Assembly: GCF_014138285.1 (NCBI RefSeq)
Contig: NZ_JACGXN010000011.1
Span: 62,001 to 126,000, forward strand
Length of the DNA stretch: 64,000 nt
Direction of reading: 5' to 3'
DNA from: Phyllobacterium myrsinacearum
Lineage (GTDB): Bacteria > Pseudomonadota > Alphaproteobacteria > Rhizobiales > Rhizobiaceae
Below are positions 45,481 through 53,358 of this stretch, piece by piece. The position numbers were made by a program, and so were the translations under genes. The notes beneath the pieces are model-generated. The model did no database searches and was not told the origin of the DNA. It worked only from the letters and a program-made list of their open reading frames with translations. The first letter of the stretch is position 1; each line of letters begins with the position of its first letter.

Positions 45481-46380
45481 ATGAGCATTAATTGTGAGAT
45501 ACTTGATCTGCGGGCATTTCTCGCTGTGGTGGAACTGGAGAGCTTTCACCGGGCAGCAGAAGCGCTTAATCTCTCGCAGCCCGCATTGAGCCGCCGCATT
45601 CAGAAGCTGGAGGCAACAATTGGTGCGCCGCTTCTGGAGCGGACCACACGCCATGTGTCGGCAACGGCGGTGGGGAGTGAGCTCATTCCGCTCGTTCAGC
45701 GTATGCTGGAGGAGTTTGACGGCTCGCTCTTTGCGGTGCGTGACATCGGAGCCCAGCGCAGTGGGCTTGTAACCATCGCCTGCCTGCCCACGGCCGCTTT
45801 CTATTTCTTGCCAACTGTTATCAAGCAGTTCAACGCAGAGTATCCGCACATCCGGTTCCGTATTCTTGATCTTCCCGCGACTGACGGGCTTTTGGCCGTT
45901 GCCCGTGGCGAAGTGGAATTCGGTATTAACATCATGGGTGCAGCGGACCCCGATCTGATTTTCGACCGGTTGATCGAGGACCCATTCGTGCTTGCGGCAC
46001 GCAAGGACCACCCGCTTGCGGCCAAGAGCGAACTGGGATGGGAAGACCTGACGCCTTACCCCCTCATCACGGTCCACCGGTCCAGTGGCAACCGGACCCT
46101 TCTGGATGCGGCGCTGGCAAAATCCAATCTGAAACTACGCTGGTTTTACGAGGTGACACACTTGTCGACATCGCTGGGTTTGGTCGAAGCTGGATTGGGG
46201 ATTTCCGTGCTGCCCAAGCTGGCAACGCCACAGGACGAGCATCCGTTCCTTGTAACCCGCCCGATCCGCAATCCGGAAATTTCGCGAACCATTGGTGTTG
46301 TCAGGCGGCGGGGAGGAACATTGTCACCGGCTGCCGAACGGTTTCTGAACATGCTGATCGGTACGTGGTCGGAAGGCTAG
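45481..46380 (+). CDS. LysR-family transcriptional regulator
   Basis: A 299-residue LysR protein with wHTH text FHRAAEALNLSQPALSRRIQKLEATIG near residues 20-48 and a full effector domain. It is divergent from the tautomerase-ABC operon and is probably its activator. ATG 45481 is preceded by GAGGATTG. Confidence 0.92.
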   Translation: MSINCEILDLRAFLAVVELESFHRAAEALNLSQPALSRRIQKLEATIGAPLLERTTRHVSATAVGSELIPLVQRMLEEFDGSLFAVRDIGAQRSGLVTIACLPTAAFYFLPTVIKQFNAEYPHIRFRILDLPATDGLLAVARGEVEFGINIMGAADPDLIFDRLIEDPFVLAARKDHPLAAKSELGWEDLTPYPLITVHRSSGNRTLLDAALAKSNLKLRWFYEVTHLSTSLGLVEAGLGISVLPKLATPQDEHPFLVTRPIRNPEISRTIGVVRRRGGTLSPAAERFLNMLIGTWSEG

Positions 46381-46439
46381 ATGCATGCAGAATTGGCGTT
46401 CGGGTTGCGACTTTGTCTGTTGATTGGGGCGAGGTGCAC

Positions 46440-46548
46440 AAAATGACCGGAATGGCCGCGCTTGTGAGACACCAGCAGTTTCAGCATCAGCGTGCACGGT
46501 CTTGCATTCAGAACAGGCAACGAAATACCGGAGAAGTCGCATATCCAT
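46440..46548 (-). pseudogene. N-terminal remnant of a LysR-family gene
   Basis: From the ATG at 46548 the minus strand reads MDMRLLRYFVACSECKTVH and then DAETAGVSQ, which is the start and recognition-helix region of a LysR regulator. After about 35 residues family similarity ends, and no effector domain follows. It lies immediately downstream of the SIS-domain gene, so it marks one edge of a deletion. Confidence 0.55.
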
Positions 46549-46554
46549 CTTGGC

Positions 46555-47124
46555 TTATTCAAGATTGGTGTGATTGCTGCGCATAGTCTCGTCTGAAACC
46601 CCCAGCTTTGCCTTGAGTTTAAGAATCATGACCTCAAAAAGCACGAACAGAGCTCCTTCGAAAACCGAGCCCATGGGCAGCAGGGAGCGATCGGAATCCC
46701 GATCATTTGCCATTGTCTGAGCAGGGATCACCAGAACCTCATCTGACGCTTGAGGTACCCGTCCTTGTGGTTGAGCGGTAATCGTAATCACCCGGGCACC
46801 CGCGTTTTTTGCCACCTCTACCAAAGCGGATGCCGTGGCAAGATCTCCCGGCCCGGCCGTTACCAGGAACAGGTCACCTTTTCCGATTGCCGGTGTTACC
46901 ATTTCGCCGACAACGGATACCGATTGCCCCAAATGAAAGAGCCGCATGGCGAAACCGCGTACTTGTAATCCCTCACGCCCGCAGCCAAATACGCTCACAT
47001 GGCGTGCCGTGGATATGGCGTCTACGATTCGATCGACAACAGTATCATCAATACCCTCGGCAGCCTGGCCAATATCCTGCATTGCCCGCCTGTACAGACG
47101 CGCCTCTGATTGAAAATCTGTCAT
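46555..47124 (-). CDS. SIS-domain protein, 6-phospho-3-hexuloisomerase-like
   Basis: A 189-residue single-SIS-domain protein. Family segments are HVSVFGCGREGLQVRGFAMRLFHLG near residue 42 and the phosphosugar-binding VTAGPGDLATASALVEVAKNAGARVITI. The C-terminal GSVFEGALFVLFEVMIL is typical of 6-phospho-3-hexuloisomerase (HxlB/PHI), which converts hexulose 6-phosphate to fructose 6-phosphate in formaldehyde fixation. No hexulose-phosphate synthase gene is adjacent, so another sugar-phosphate isomerisation is equally possible. The gene directly upstream is decayed. Confidence 0.82.
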   Translation of the reverse strand: MTDFQSEARLYRRAMQDIGQAAEGIDDTVVDRIVDAISTARHVSVFGCGREGLQVRGFAMRLFHLGQSVSVVGEMVTPAIGKGDLFLVTAGPGDLATASALVEVAKNAGARVITITAQPQGRVPQASDEVLVIPAQTMANDRDSDRSLLPMGSVFEGALFVLFEVMILKLKAKLGVSDETMRSNHTNLE

Positions 47125-47159
47125 CGGTTTTCCTCCCCGGACACAAACGGTTTGATCTC

Positions 47160-47600
47160 AAATGTCGAGCCTATCAGCTTTTCTGGTCAGCACACCGAAG
47201 TCGCCATCGGCAGCGCCGTTCTCAACCGCATGCTTGACTGCGCACGCCCGAAATCCGTCCGCCGAAAGGCAGCCACGGCATGATCAGTTGTTTCAAAGAT
47301 CTCCATTCGTTCAATTCCAGATCCATGCACCAGCGCCTCACACCGGTCAATCTGCATTCCTTGACCCTCCCGTACAAAAAAACCCATTGCTGGGCTCCTC
47401 ATGATTTGCCCTCAATCGGCATGAACGCCAATTAAGGCGAGATCATCCGGTTTATTGGAACAGCGCGAGTTTATGGCGAATGGCTTGTCATAGTGTGGGT
47501 CGATGTGGTTTTGGAGTCGCGGACCATCCCGGCCGTCTTTCGCACGTTGCACCAACTGATCGGGCCAGTAGCTTGGGTGGATCAGCTGAATAGCGTTGTA
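47160..47600 (-). pseudogene. Decayed gene of unknown family upstream of the SIS gene
   Basis: The minus strand keeps protein-like text in one frame (HYDKPFAINSR, then LALIGVHAD), hits an in-frame TGA near 47410, and continues in the same frame (MRSPAMGFFVREGQGM, IERMEIFETTDHAVAAF). It then shifts frame to a plausible C-terminus (HAVENGAADGDFGVLTRKAD) that ends at 47160. The pattern fits a gene with one nonsense mutation and one frameshift. The family was not recognised. Confidence 0.4.
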
Positions 47601-47994
47601 GAAGTCCGATCTTTCCGTCTTGTCTCGTTGTGATGCTGGCCCGTGGCAGACAATATGAAAACCGCGTGGCAGGAATCATGGATGATGAAGATGTGCCGTC
47701 CCCATTGCTCTGAATGTACTGAGGGTAGCCGAAATCACGCTATTACTGCTCTTGTTCGGCGCGTTGTCTTGTAATGGATCACTAGAACCGGCTGTCCGGT
47801 AAGCAACGGCGAGTCCGAATGATTTTCCCCTGACCATGGGTCATTCCTCGCGAGGCAAAATCATCCGCTTCAGCCTGCGGCCTCGCTTCGCCCCCGGCCG
47901 TCCTTCACATGCGTTTCGGTCGTTCCGATGCATCCCGGCCTTTTGCCGGTCCTTGAACGTGTCCATCGACAACGCGAACAAAGGAGCAAACGCG
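47601..47994. other. Intergenic region before DUF736
   Basis: About 390 bases with no convincing gene. The open frame continuous with DUF736 from 47836 is basic and low in family likeness and is judged to be leader. AAAGGAGC at 47981-47988 is the DUF736 ribosome-binding site. Confidence 0.4.
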
Positions 47995-48321
47995 ATGACC
48001 GATACCCTCGTTAACTTCATCCAGATCAACGAAGACAATACACTCACCGGCAACATTGCCACCGTAGCCTTCGACATCGACATCACAGGCGAGAAGCTGA
48101 ACAGCGACAACCCGAAGGCTCCGGTCTTCAAGCTCTTCGCCAAGACACCCCGCGGCCGCAGGATCGAAATCGGCGGCATCTGGGAAAAGACAAGCACCGG
48201 CAAGGGCACAACTTACTACACCGTGTCCATCAACACCGGCTACGACAAGCTCAACGCCAACCTCGGGAGATACCCCGGACAGGACGACACAACGCTCATG
48301 GCGGTCATACCTTGGGATTGA
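47995..48321 (+). CDS. DUF736 family protein
   Basis: A 108-residue protein of the DUF736 family, common on rhizobial plasmids and integrative elements. Conserved parts are a short N-terminal beta region (GNIATVAFDIDI), then NSDNPKAPVFKLFA and a C-terminal YTVSINTGYDKLNANLGRYPG. The function is not established. The start is ATG 47995 after AAAGGAGC. It marks the beginning of the mobile-element-derived zone and is followed by a clear terminator. Confidence 0.88.
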   Translation: MTDTLVNFIQINEDNTLTGNIATVAFDIDITGEKLNSDNPKAPVFKLFAKTPRGRRIEIGGIWEKTSTGKGTTYYTVSINTGYDKLNANLGRYPGQDDTTLMAVIPWD

Positions 48322-48336
48322 TTCCCGAAGCAGAAG

Positions 48337-48359
48337 AAGGCCCCGTAAGGGGTCTTTTT
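48337..48359 (+). terminator. Rho-independent terminator after DUF736
   Basis: AAGGCCCCGTAAGGGGTCTTTTT: a 7-bp GC-rich stem with a 3-base loop and a T5 run, starting 16 bases after the DUF736 stop. Confidence 0.8.
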
Positions 48360-48397
48360 CGTTGAAAGCGTCAACGAAAATCGAAAGGATGCGAGCG

Positions 48398-48776
48398 ATG
48401 ACCAACACGATCGAACCCTCAAAGAATGTTACATGGCAGGTGATGGATCTGTGTACCCGGCAAGCCTATGGACCGATTGTTCGACCATTGAGGGGGCACG
48501 GAAGCGCCTATGATCTCGAAGAGACGGGAGAACGACAGGTGAGGGGCGACGCAAGCCGCTCCTGTCACACTCTATGGAGAAGCCGTAGCAACACTTGACG
48601 CAAGTGCGGAAGTTGGCAAACAGTTATCGAAACAACCGCATTTCTGGCCTCGGCCCAAAATGAAGGCACAAGCAATTGGTATGGCTGACAGTGTTGCGTT
48701 CATCGCAGAAAAGCCTATAGCCAGAGACCTGACGCCCGGCAGCGGAGGCGCACAATCGTCTGAGATCACGCGGTAA
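48398..48776 (+). pseudogene. Possible frameshifted small gene
   Basis: ATG 48398 follows AAAGGATG and opens a 66-codon frame (MTNTIEPSKNVTWQVMDLC...). Protein-like text then continues in another frame from 48543 to TAA at 48774 (ATQAAPVTLYGEAVATLDAS, then KQLSKQPHFWPRPKMKAQAIG). One frameshift near 48540 would join them into a protein of about 125 residues. The family was not recognised. Confidence 0.3.
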
Positions 48777-48885
48777 GAACAATGCCACCCAAATCAACAA
48801 ATGACCGGTTGAGATGGCTTCCAGCAATGGTTATCTGATGCTCACCGCAAACCACTTCTTCACGAACAGTTAGGCGCATATCTGC

Positions 48886-49833
48886 ATGGTCCCAGATTTC
48901 CTTGTCACCCATTCCGGCGGCTTCCATGCCGATGAACTGCTATCCAGCGTTATTTTGACCCGGCTTTTCCCACAGGCTCGCCTCATCCGTAGCAGGGCGC
49001 CGGAATGGATCGCACCTGGTTTAGACCGCATTATCTACGATGTCGGCGGAGTATACGATGCTGCCGAGCGGATCTTCGATCATCACCAGCGTGGCGCACC
49101 ACTGCGGGAAGATGGTCAACCGTACAGTTCGTTCGGACTGATCTGGAAGCACTATGGCCGTGATTATCTTGCCGCCTCTGGTCTTCCAGAAGCGCATATC
49201 GATGCGGTACACGCCGCTTTCGATGCCAGCTTTGTACAGCCGGTCGATCTGGTGGACAATGGTGCGCTGAACCCCTCGGTTGCCGGGCGGCTGGCCGGGC
49301 TTACGTTGCCGGCTCTGCTGGAAACCTTGAAACCCGTTTTCGACGAGACAAACTCCGAGGCCGAAGATATCGGGTTCCACAACGCCCTCGCCATTGCCCG
49401 TAGTTTTGTCGAAGCAAGCATAGGTCAACGCGCCGCAAAACTGCGGGCCGAGGCCCTTGTACAACAGGCAATCAAAGATACAGGTCAAAGGCGTATTCTG
49501 GAGCTCCCAATGGGAATGCCCTTCCGTCCCGCCATATTGAAGGCGGGCGCCGACCACTTGCTATTTGTCGTTCACCCGCGCGAAAGGGATTGGTGCCTGA
49601 CCGGCATTCGCCGCGCGGACGAGGGGTTTGAGCTGCGGGCCGATCTGCCTGCAGCGTGGGCTGGTCTGACCAATAGTGATCTGGAGGCGGCTTGCGGCAT
49701 AGTTGGTGCCAGTTTTTGCCATAATGGCCGCTTCATTGCCGCAGCTACGTCCCGCGAAGCTGCTCTCGCTATGGCCGAACTGGCGGTAAGGGAGGCTCTC
49801 ACCATCGAGGATCGGTCAAATAGCGGCCGCTAA
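48886..49833 (+). CDS. MYG1-family protein (UPF0160, DHH-like metal-dependent hydrolase)
   Basis: A 315-residue protein. The N-terminal motif VTHSGGFHADELLSSVIL and the FDHHQ block (AERIFDHHQRGAP) are the metal-binding signatures of the MYG1/UPF0160 family. Eukaryotic MYG1 is an exonuclease acting on RNA; bacterial roles are unproven. It is monocistronic, inside the degraded accessory zone yet apparently intact. Confidence 0.9.
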   Translation: MVPDFLVTHSGGFHADELLSSVILTRLFPQARLIRSRAPEWIAPGLDRIIYDVGGVYDAAERIFDHHQRGAPLREDGQPYSSFGLIWKHYGRDYLAASGLPEAHIDAVHAAFDASFVQPVDLVDNGALNPSVAGRLAGLTLPALLETLKPVFDETNSEAEDIGFHNALAIARSFVEASIGQRAAKLRAEALVQQAIKDTGQRRILELPMGMPFRPAILKAGADHLLFVVHPRERDWCLTGIRRADEGFELRADLPAAWAGLTNSDLEAACGIVGASFCHNGRFIAAATSREAALAMAELAVREALTIEDRSNSGR

Positions 49834-49995
49834 ACTCGTATATCCGCAAGCGGTCAAGCAGGATCTGCAGGATTGCGAGCCGTTCAGGGGTCGAAATTGG
49901 CGGTTCATCTATTCTTTTCGTATTGATGGTTGTGACAAACATATACGGTATCGCCCGTGCTTTAAGAGCGCGCTGCATCTAAACGGAGTTAGAGA

Positions 49996-50478
49996 TTGTC
50001 CGTTGCTTTCACCAAGGAAGAGAGTTCCGAAACTGCTTCGGAAACCCTGCTACCTGACCGTCTGATTTCAGCTTACCCGAACCTTGTTACGCAAGCGGGT
50101 TTAAAGGCGCTCGAGTTGCAACTTCAACAAGCTCGCAAGGCCTATGAAGCTACGAGCGCAATTGACGATGTTAATGAAAGACGGCGGCAAGCCGCACACC
50201 CGCTGCGTGATACGCGCTATCTTGCGGCAAGAGTTCGCACCGCCCAGCTTGTCCCAGATCCTATTTCAATTGACACTGTTGCCTTTGGGAGCACAGTGAC
50301 CTTTAGCCGTGACGATGGGCGCGTGCAAAGATATCGCATCGTGGGGGAGGACGAAGCGGACCCCAAGGCTGGATCGATTTCTTTCGTATCCCCGGTAGCA
50401 AGATTTCTCATGGGTAAAGCTATCGGTGATGTAGTAGACGTGGGTGGTCAAGAGCTCGAGATTATTGCCATCTCGTAG
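49996..50478 (+). CDS. GreA/GreB-family elongation-factor-like protein
   Basis: A 160-residue protein. The C-terminal GreA FKBP-like domain is seen as VAFGSTVTFSRDDGRVQRYRIVGEDEADPKAGSISFVSPVARFLMGK in consecutive short motifs. The N-terminal coiled coil (LVTQAGLKALELQLQQARKAYE, then ERRRQAAH) is shorter than in true GreA. Rhizobial accessory paralogues of this type are common. The TTG start at 49996 has GGAG 7 bases upstream; no in-frame ATG precedes the conserved PDRLISAYPNLVT. It may modulate RNA polymerase, although the tip acidic residues are not evident. Confidence 0.82.
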   Translation: MSVAFTKEESSETASETLLPDRLISAYPNLVTQAGLKALELQLQQARKAYEATSAIDDVNERRRQAAHPLRDTRYLAARVRTAQLVPDPISIDTVAFGSTVTFSRDDGRVQRYRIVGEDEADPKAGSISFVSPVARFLMGKAIGDVVDVGGQELEIIAIS

Positions 50479-50648
50479 AACGCCCATATGGCCATCATGC
50501 GACGGCAACGAATCTACGGTGCATTCTCAGACCAATTTATGGCTATCGCAAACCCTTTGGTATGCGATCATTCTCTAGTTGCACAGTAGTAATCGTTGCT
50601 GTCGCTAAGCTAAAGAAATGTAAGTCTCGTTATGGTGTGAAGCCGTTG

Positions 50649-50864
50649 TTAACGCTGCAGGCCCGGACGATAACCTCTTCTTCTTTTCACGCGCGCGAGA
50701 TCGAGAAATATGTCAACGGCCTCGGTCTCATGACTGAATAACTGAACCTTCTGCTGACCCTGTGTTCCTATCCGATCCCAGCATCGGATGGCGAGCCCAT
50801 AGAACCGCGCCATGTTTTTCTCACGGTCGATGCGCTCAACATAGGAGATGATAAGGTTGAACCA
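50649..50864 (-). pseudogene. Remnant of a WGR-domain protein
   Basis: The minus strand reads YVERIDREKNMARFYGLAI, then CWDRIGTQGQQKVQLF, then EAVDIFLDLARVKRRRGYRP before TAA at 50649. This is the WGR domain of small rhizobial plasmid proteins, but the central part between the first two stretches is missing by about a dozen residues. There is an in-frame TGA just upstream and no start codon before the domain. Confidence 0.7.
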
Positions 50865-51123
50865 TCATTCATACAGAATTACGCCCTCAGTTTCACGCGT
50901 CCAATGAGACTTTTGAATCGAAGTGACGGCATCGATTCATGTTCGTTATGCGTGGCACACTGGAGTTATTTGTAATAGCTTGACCGTGATCGGCGTCTCG
51001 GTCGGGCAAGGTCCCTGGCTACGAGCATGTCTTGGATCAAATAACTATTCCTATGGACGTTTCACCAATAACCCCGAAGCCACGATCAAGTTTCCAGCCT
51101 CATTCTTCACAACAGTCGTCGAG

Positions 51124-51963
51124 TTAAACTGTCTTGCTCATCTCCACAGAGGCATTTTCCGTTTCGTGAAGGCGATTTTCGCCCATCAAGGCTGTCATGT
51201 CTTTCCGCCTGTACCAGATTGCTCTTCCGCATCTCAGTGGTGGATTGCCTGCTGTAAAAACGAGCTGTTCGTCTGTGCGCATGCGCAGGACTTCATGGGG
51301 CTGAATGAGCGGTCTTGCCGACAATTGCTTGGAGCGGGTTCGCGACGTTCCCGACATCTTCGAGTTTCTGGACACTTGATCGACCTCGACGGTCGTCGCG
51401 CCACATCGTTTGGAAATGTAGTCCGCCGTTTCAGGATCATTGACCGCCGCGAACGAAACCCACGAAGCGCTTTCAAACCATTTCGATGTCGCATCGCGGC
51501 CACCATAGGCTTCCCGCATCTGGCCGATCGATTGATACAGCATCGTGAGGGTTATTCCGTATTTACGGCCGGCATCGCGTGCGGTTTCAAGAATGCGCAT
51601 ATAACCGAGCCTTGCCACTTCGTCCAACAGGAACAGAGTACGTCCCGCAATATCGCCGTTACGATTGTAAACCGCGTTGAGGAAGGACCCAATAATCACC
51701 CTTGCGATCCCCGCATGGTTCTCAAGGGTCTTCAGATCAAGATTGATGAATACATCCACATTGCTGTCTGCGAGATCTTCGGTTTTGAAACTGGAGCCCG
51801 ATACCAGCGCGGCGTAGTTCGGATAGCCGTGCCACAGGTCTAGTGCCCAGCCACCAACAACATACCAGGGCGGGTGCTGATAGCGGAAACGCTCAAAAAG
51901 CAGTTCCGGTGTCCAAGCATCCCACGCATCATCTGGAATATGTTGCATCCTCACCACCTGCAT
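51124..51963 (-). pseudogene. Chimeric ORF: nucleotidyltransferase N-terminus fused to TraG C-terminus
   Basis: An open frame of 279 codons made of two unrelated parts. Residues 1 to about 48 read IPDDAWDAWTPELLFERF and VVGGWALDLWHG, the start of an aminoglycoside-adenylyltransferase-like nucleotidyltransferase. From about residue 50 the text changes to YAALVSGSSFKTEDLADS, then RTLFLLDEVARLGYM and GRKYGITLTMLYQS, the Walker B and C-terminal region of the Ti/rhizobial conjugative coupling protein TraG, continuing to NPPLRCGRAIWYRRKDM and a natural-looking end. Walker A of TraG and the catalytic residues of the nucleotidyltransferase are both missing. The fusion probably arose by deletion or recombination near 51820. 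It is unlikely to keep either activity, though it is in frame and could be translated. Confidence 0.8.
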
Positions 51964-52130
51964 TCGCTTGATTCGACTGTCGCATTCCTCAGTGAGGGAT
52001 AGCGCATCAAGCAGCTGGCTCGCTACCGTATATCTGTGCCCCTTTAATGATGGTGTGGACGCCCCATCAGCGGCTTCAATATGCCAAAATGGAAGTCAGT
52101 AATATCATTGCTCCAGAGGAGGTGTCCACA

Positions 52131-52490
52131 ATGGAAGTCAGCACGATAGGATTGGATCTAGCGAAGAACGTGTTTCAGGTACATGGTGCCGATGCTGCAG
52201 GTAGCGTCATTTTTCGCAAGCGACTACGCCGCGACAAGGTGTTGGCATTCGTTGCGGTTCAGCCGATATGTCTTGTTGCCATGGAGGCATGCGGCGGAGC
52301 CCATCATTGGGCACGGCAGATTGCCCAAATGGGTCATTCAGTTCGTCTCATCCCACCGGCCTATGTTAAACCTTTCGTCAAACGCCAGAAGAATGATGCC
52401 GCAGATGCTGAAGCTATCTGCGAGGCAGCTCAACGGCCAACTATGCGCTTTGTTTCGGTCAAGAGTGAAGAAGCGCAAGCCAGTGCTGTG
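52131..52490 (+). mobile_element. Truncated IS110-family transposase
   Basis: ATG 52131 follows GAGGAGGTG. The text MEVSTIGLDLAKNVFQVHG, AMEACGGAHHWARQI, then VKPFVKRQKNDAADAEAICEA is the N-terminal DEDD RuvC-like domain of IS110 transposases (Asp9, the Glu in MEAC, and the NDAADAEAI Asp residues). Family similarity stops after about 120 residues (SEEAQASAVAY), and the C-terminal catalytic serine domain is missing. The frame then runs on antisense to a DUF2971 fragment until 52637. Confidence 0.8.
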
Positions 52491-52873
52491 GCATACGTTG
52501 AAGACGACCTTATCACCTCAATATCGAAAAATTTTCTGCTCTTGAGAAAAGCCTCCACGACAGGGATAGGCGTGACATTCTTCGGTCCGATTACAACTTT
52601 TGTTATCAGCGTTTTTTCTTCTTCGCCTTTCAGATGAATGGCACGGAAAGGTTTGAGCATGTTCCGAATAGGATGGACGTCAAAAACCTCACGACCCGCG
52701 GGCAGAAGTGTTGTCAACAGACGCCATTCGAGTTCTTCGTGGAACGCTGGATTCTTGAAACAAAATAGATGTGCGAGCATTCGCATAGACATTGATATCG
52801 AGAACCTGACCCTTGTCGTTTCCCATGAATGATGCGTAGCGACAATCTTGGATCCCGGCCGAACACGCGGCAC
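52487..52873 (-). pseudogene. C-terminal fragment of a DUF2971 protein
   Basis: The minus strand reads FKNPAFHEELEWRLLTTLLP, then FRAIHLKGEEE, then KVVIGPKNVTP and KFFDIEVIRSSSTY, the C-terminal half of DUF2971 proteins often seen in defence or accessory islands. Its N-terminal half is missing, and its end abuts the broken IS110 gene, so the two were joined by a rearrangement. Open frame from 52873. Confidence 0.6.
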
Positions 52874-52924
52874 AGGGCGCTGGCGAATTTTCGTAGCCTC
52901 GCTATCTTGGGTCGACTTCGCATT

Positions 52925-53099
52925 ACAAAGTGGCCTCTGAACATCCGTTTCGTATAACCGGTGCCCGGAGCATGGCGAGGATGCGATAATGAGAATAGCT
53001 TGCCAACTCTCTGCCAGGTCGCACTTGGCCAGGACTCAAAACGTCCATCTGACGCAGTTTCATGACAATCTCTTCAGGCTTGTGTCGTTTGCTTGGCAT
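52925..53099 (-). mobile_element. Remnant of an IS3-family transposase (OrfA start)
   Basis: From ATG 53099 the minus strand reads MPSKRHKPEEIVMKLRQMDVL, the start of the IS3 (IS407-like) OrfA helix-turn-helix protein. Within about 25 residues it jumps to ELASYSHYRILAML, which looks like an OrfB piece, so most of the element between has been deleted. Confidence 0.65.
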
Positions 53100-53162
53100 C
53101 CTCTACGGAAGAACTTCCGGTCTTCCTGAACGCTGGATAGTTTTTAGTGCGCCGTCTACTCC

Positions 53163-53180
53163 CTCCCCCAATTGGGGGAG
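53163..53180. promoter_or_regulatory. Perfect 18-bp palindrome upstream of the luxR-type gene
   Basis: CTCCCCCAATTGGGGGAG reads the same on both strands. It lies about 180 bp before the LuxR-type start. The 18-bp length is that of lux/tra boxes. GGGGGAG followed by an AACAG stretch recurs at 54825-54837, ahead of the secreted-protein gene. Confidence 0.5.
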
Positions 53181-53358
53181 AACAGGCTCATTATAAATCT
53201 GGTATGCTGTCACATTGAGAATTGTTCAATCAGTTCTGAATATCTGCAGTGCCAACGCTTGGTGCACTCTGGAGAAACAAGGGAAGAAGAACAATCTCAA
53301 CTAATTGTTCTAAGCAGGGGAATGAATCGTCTATTCGTAACGGGGTGCCGCCAATATC

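Noticed and set aside
50923-51843. 306-codon plus-strand frame
   Set aside because: It is antisense to the nucleotidyltransferase-TraG frame, which has clear family text over its whole length.
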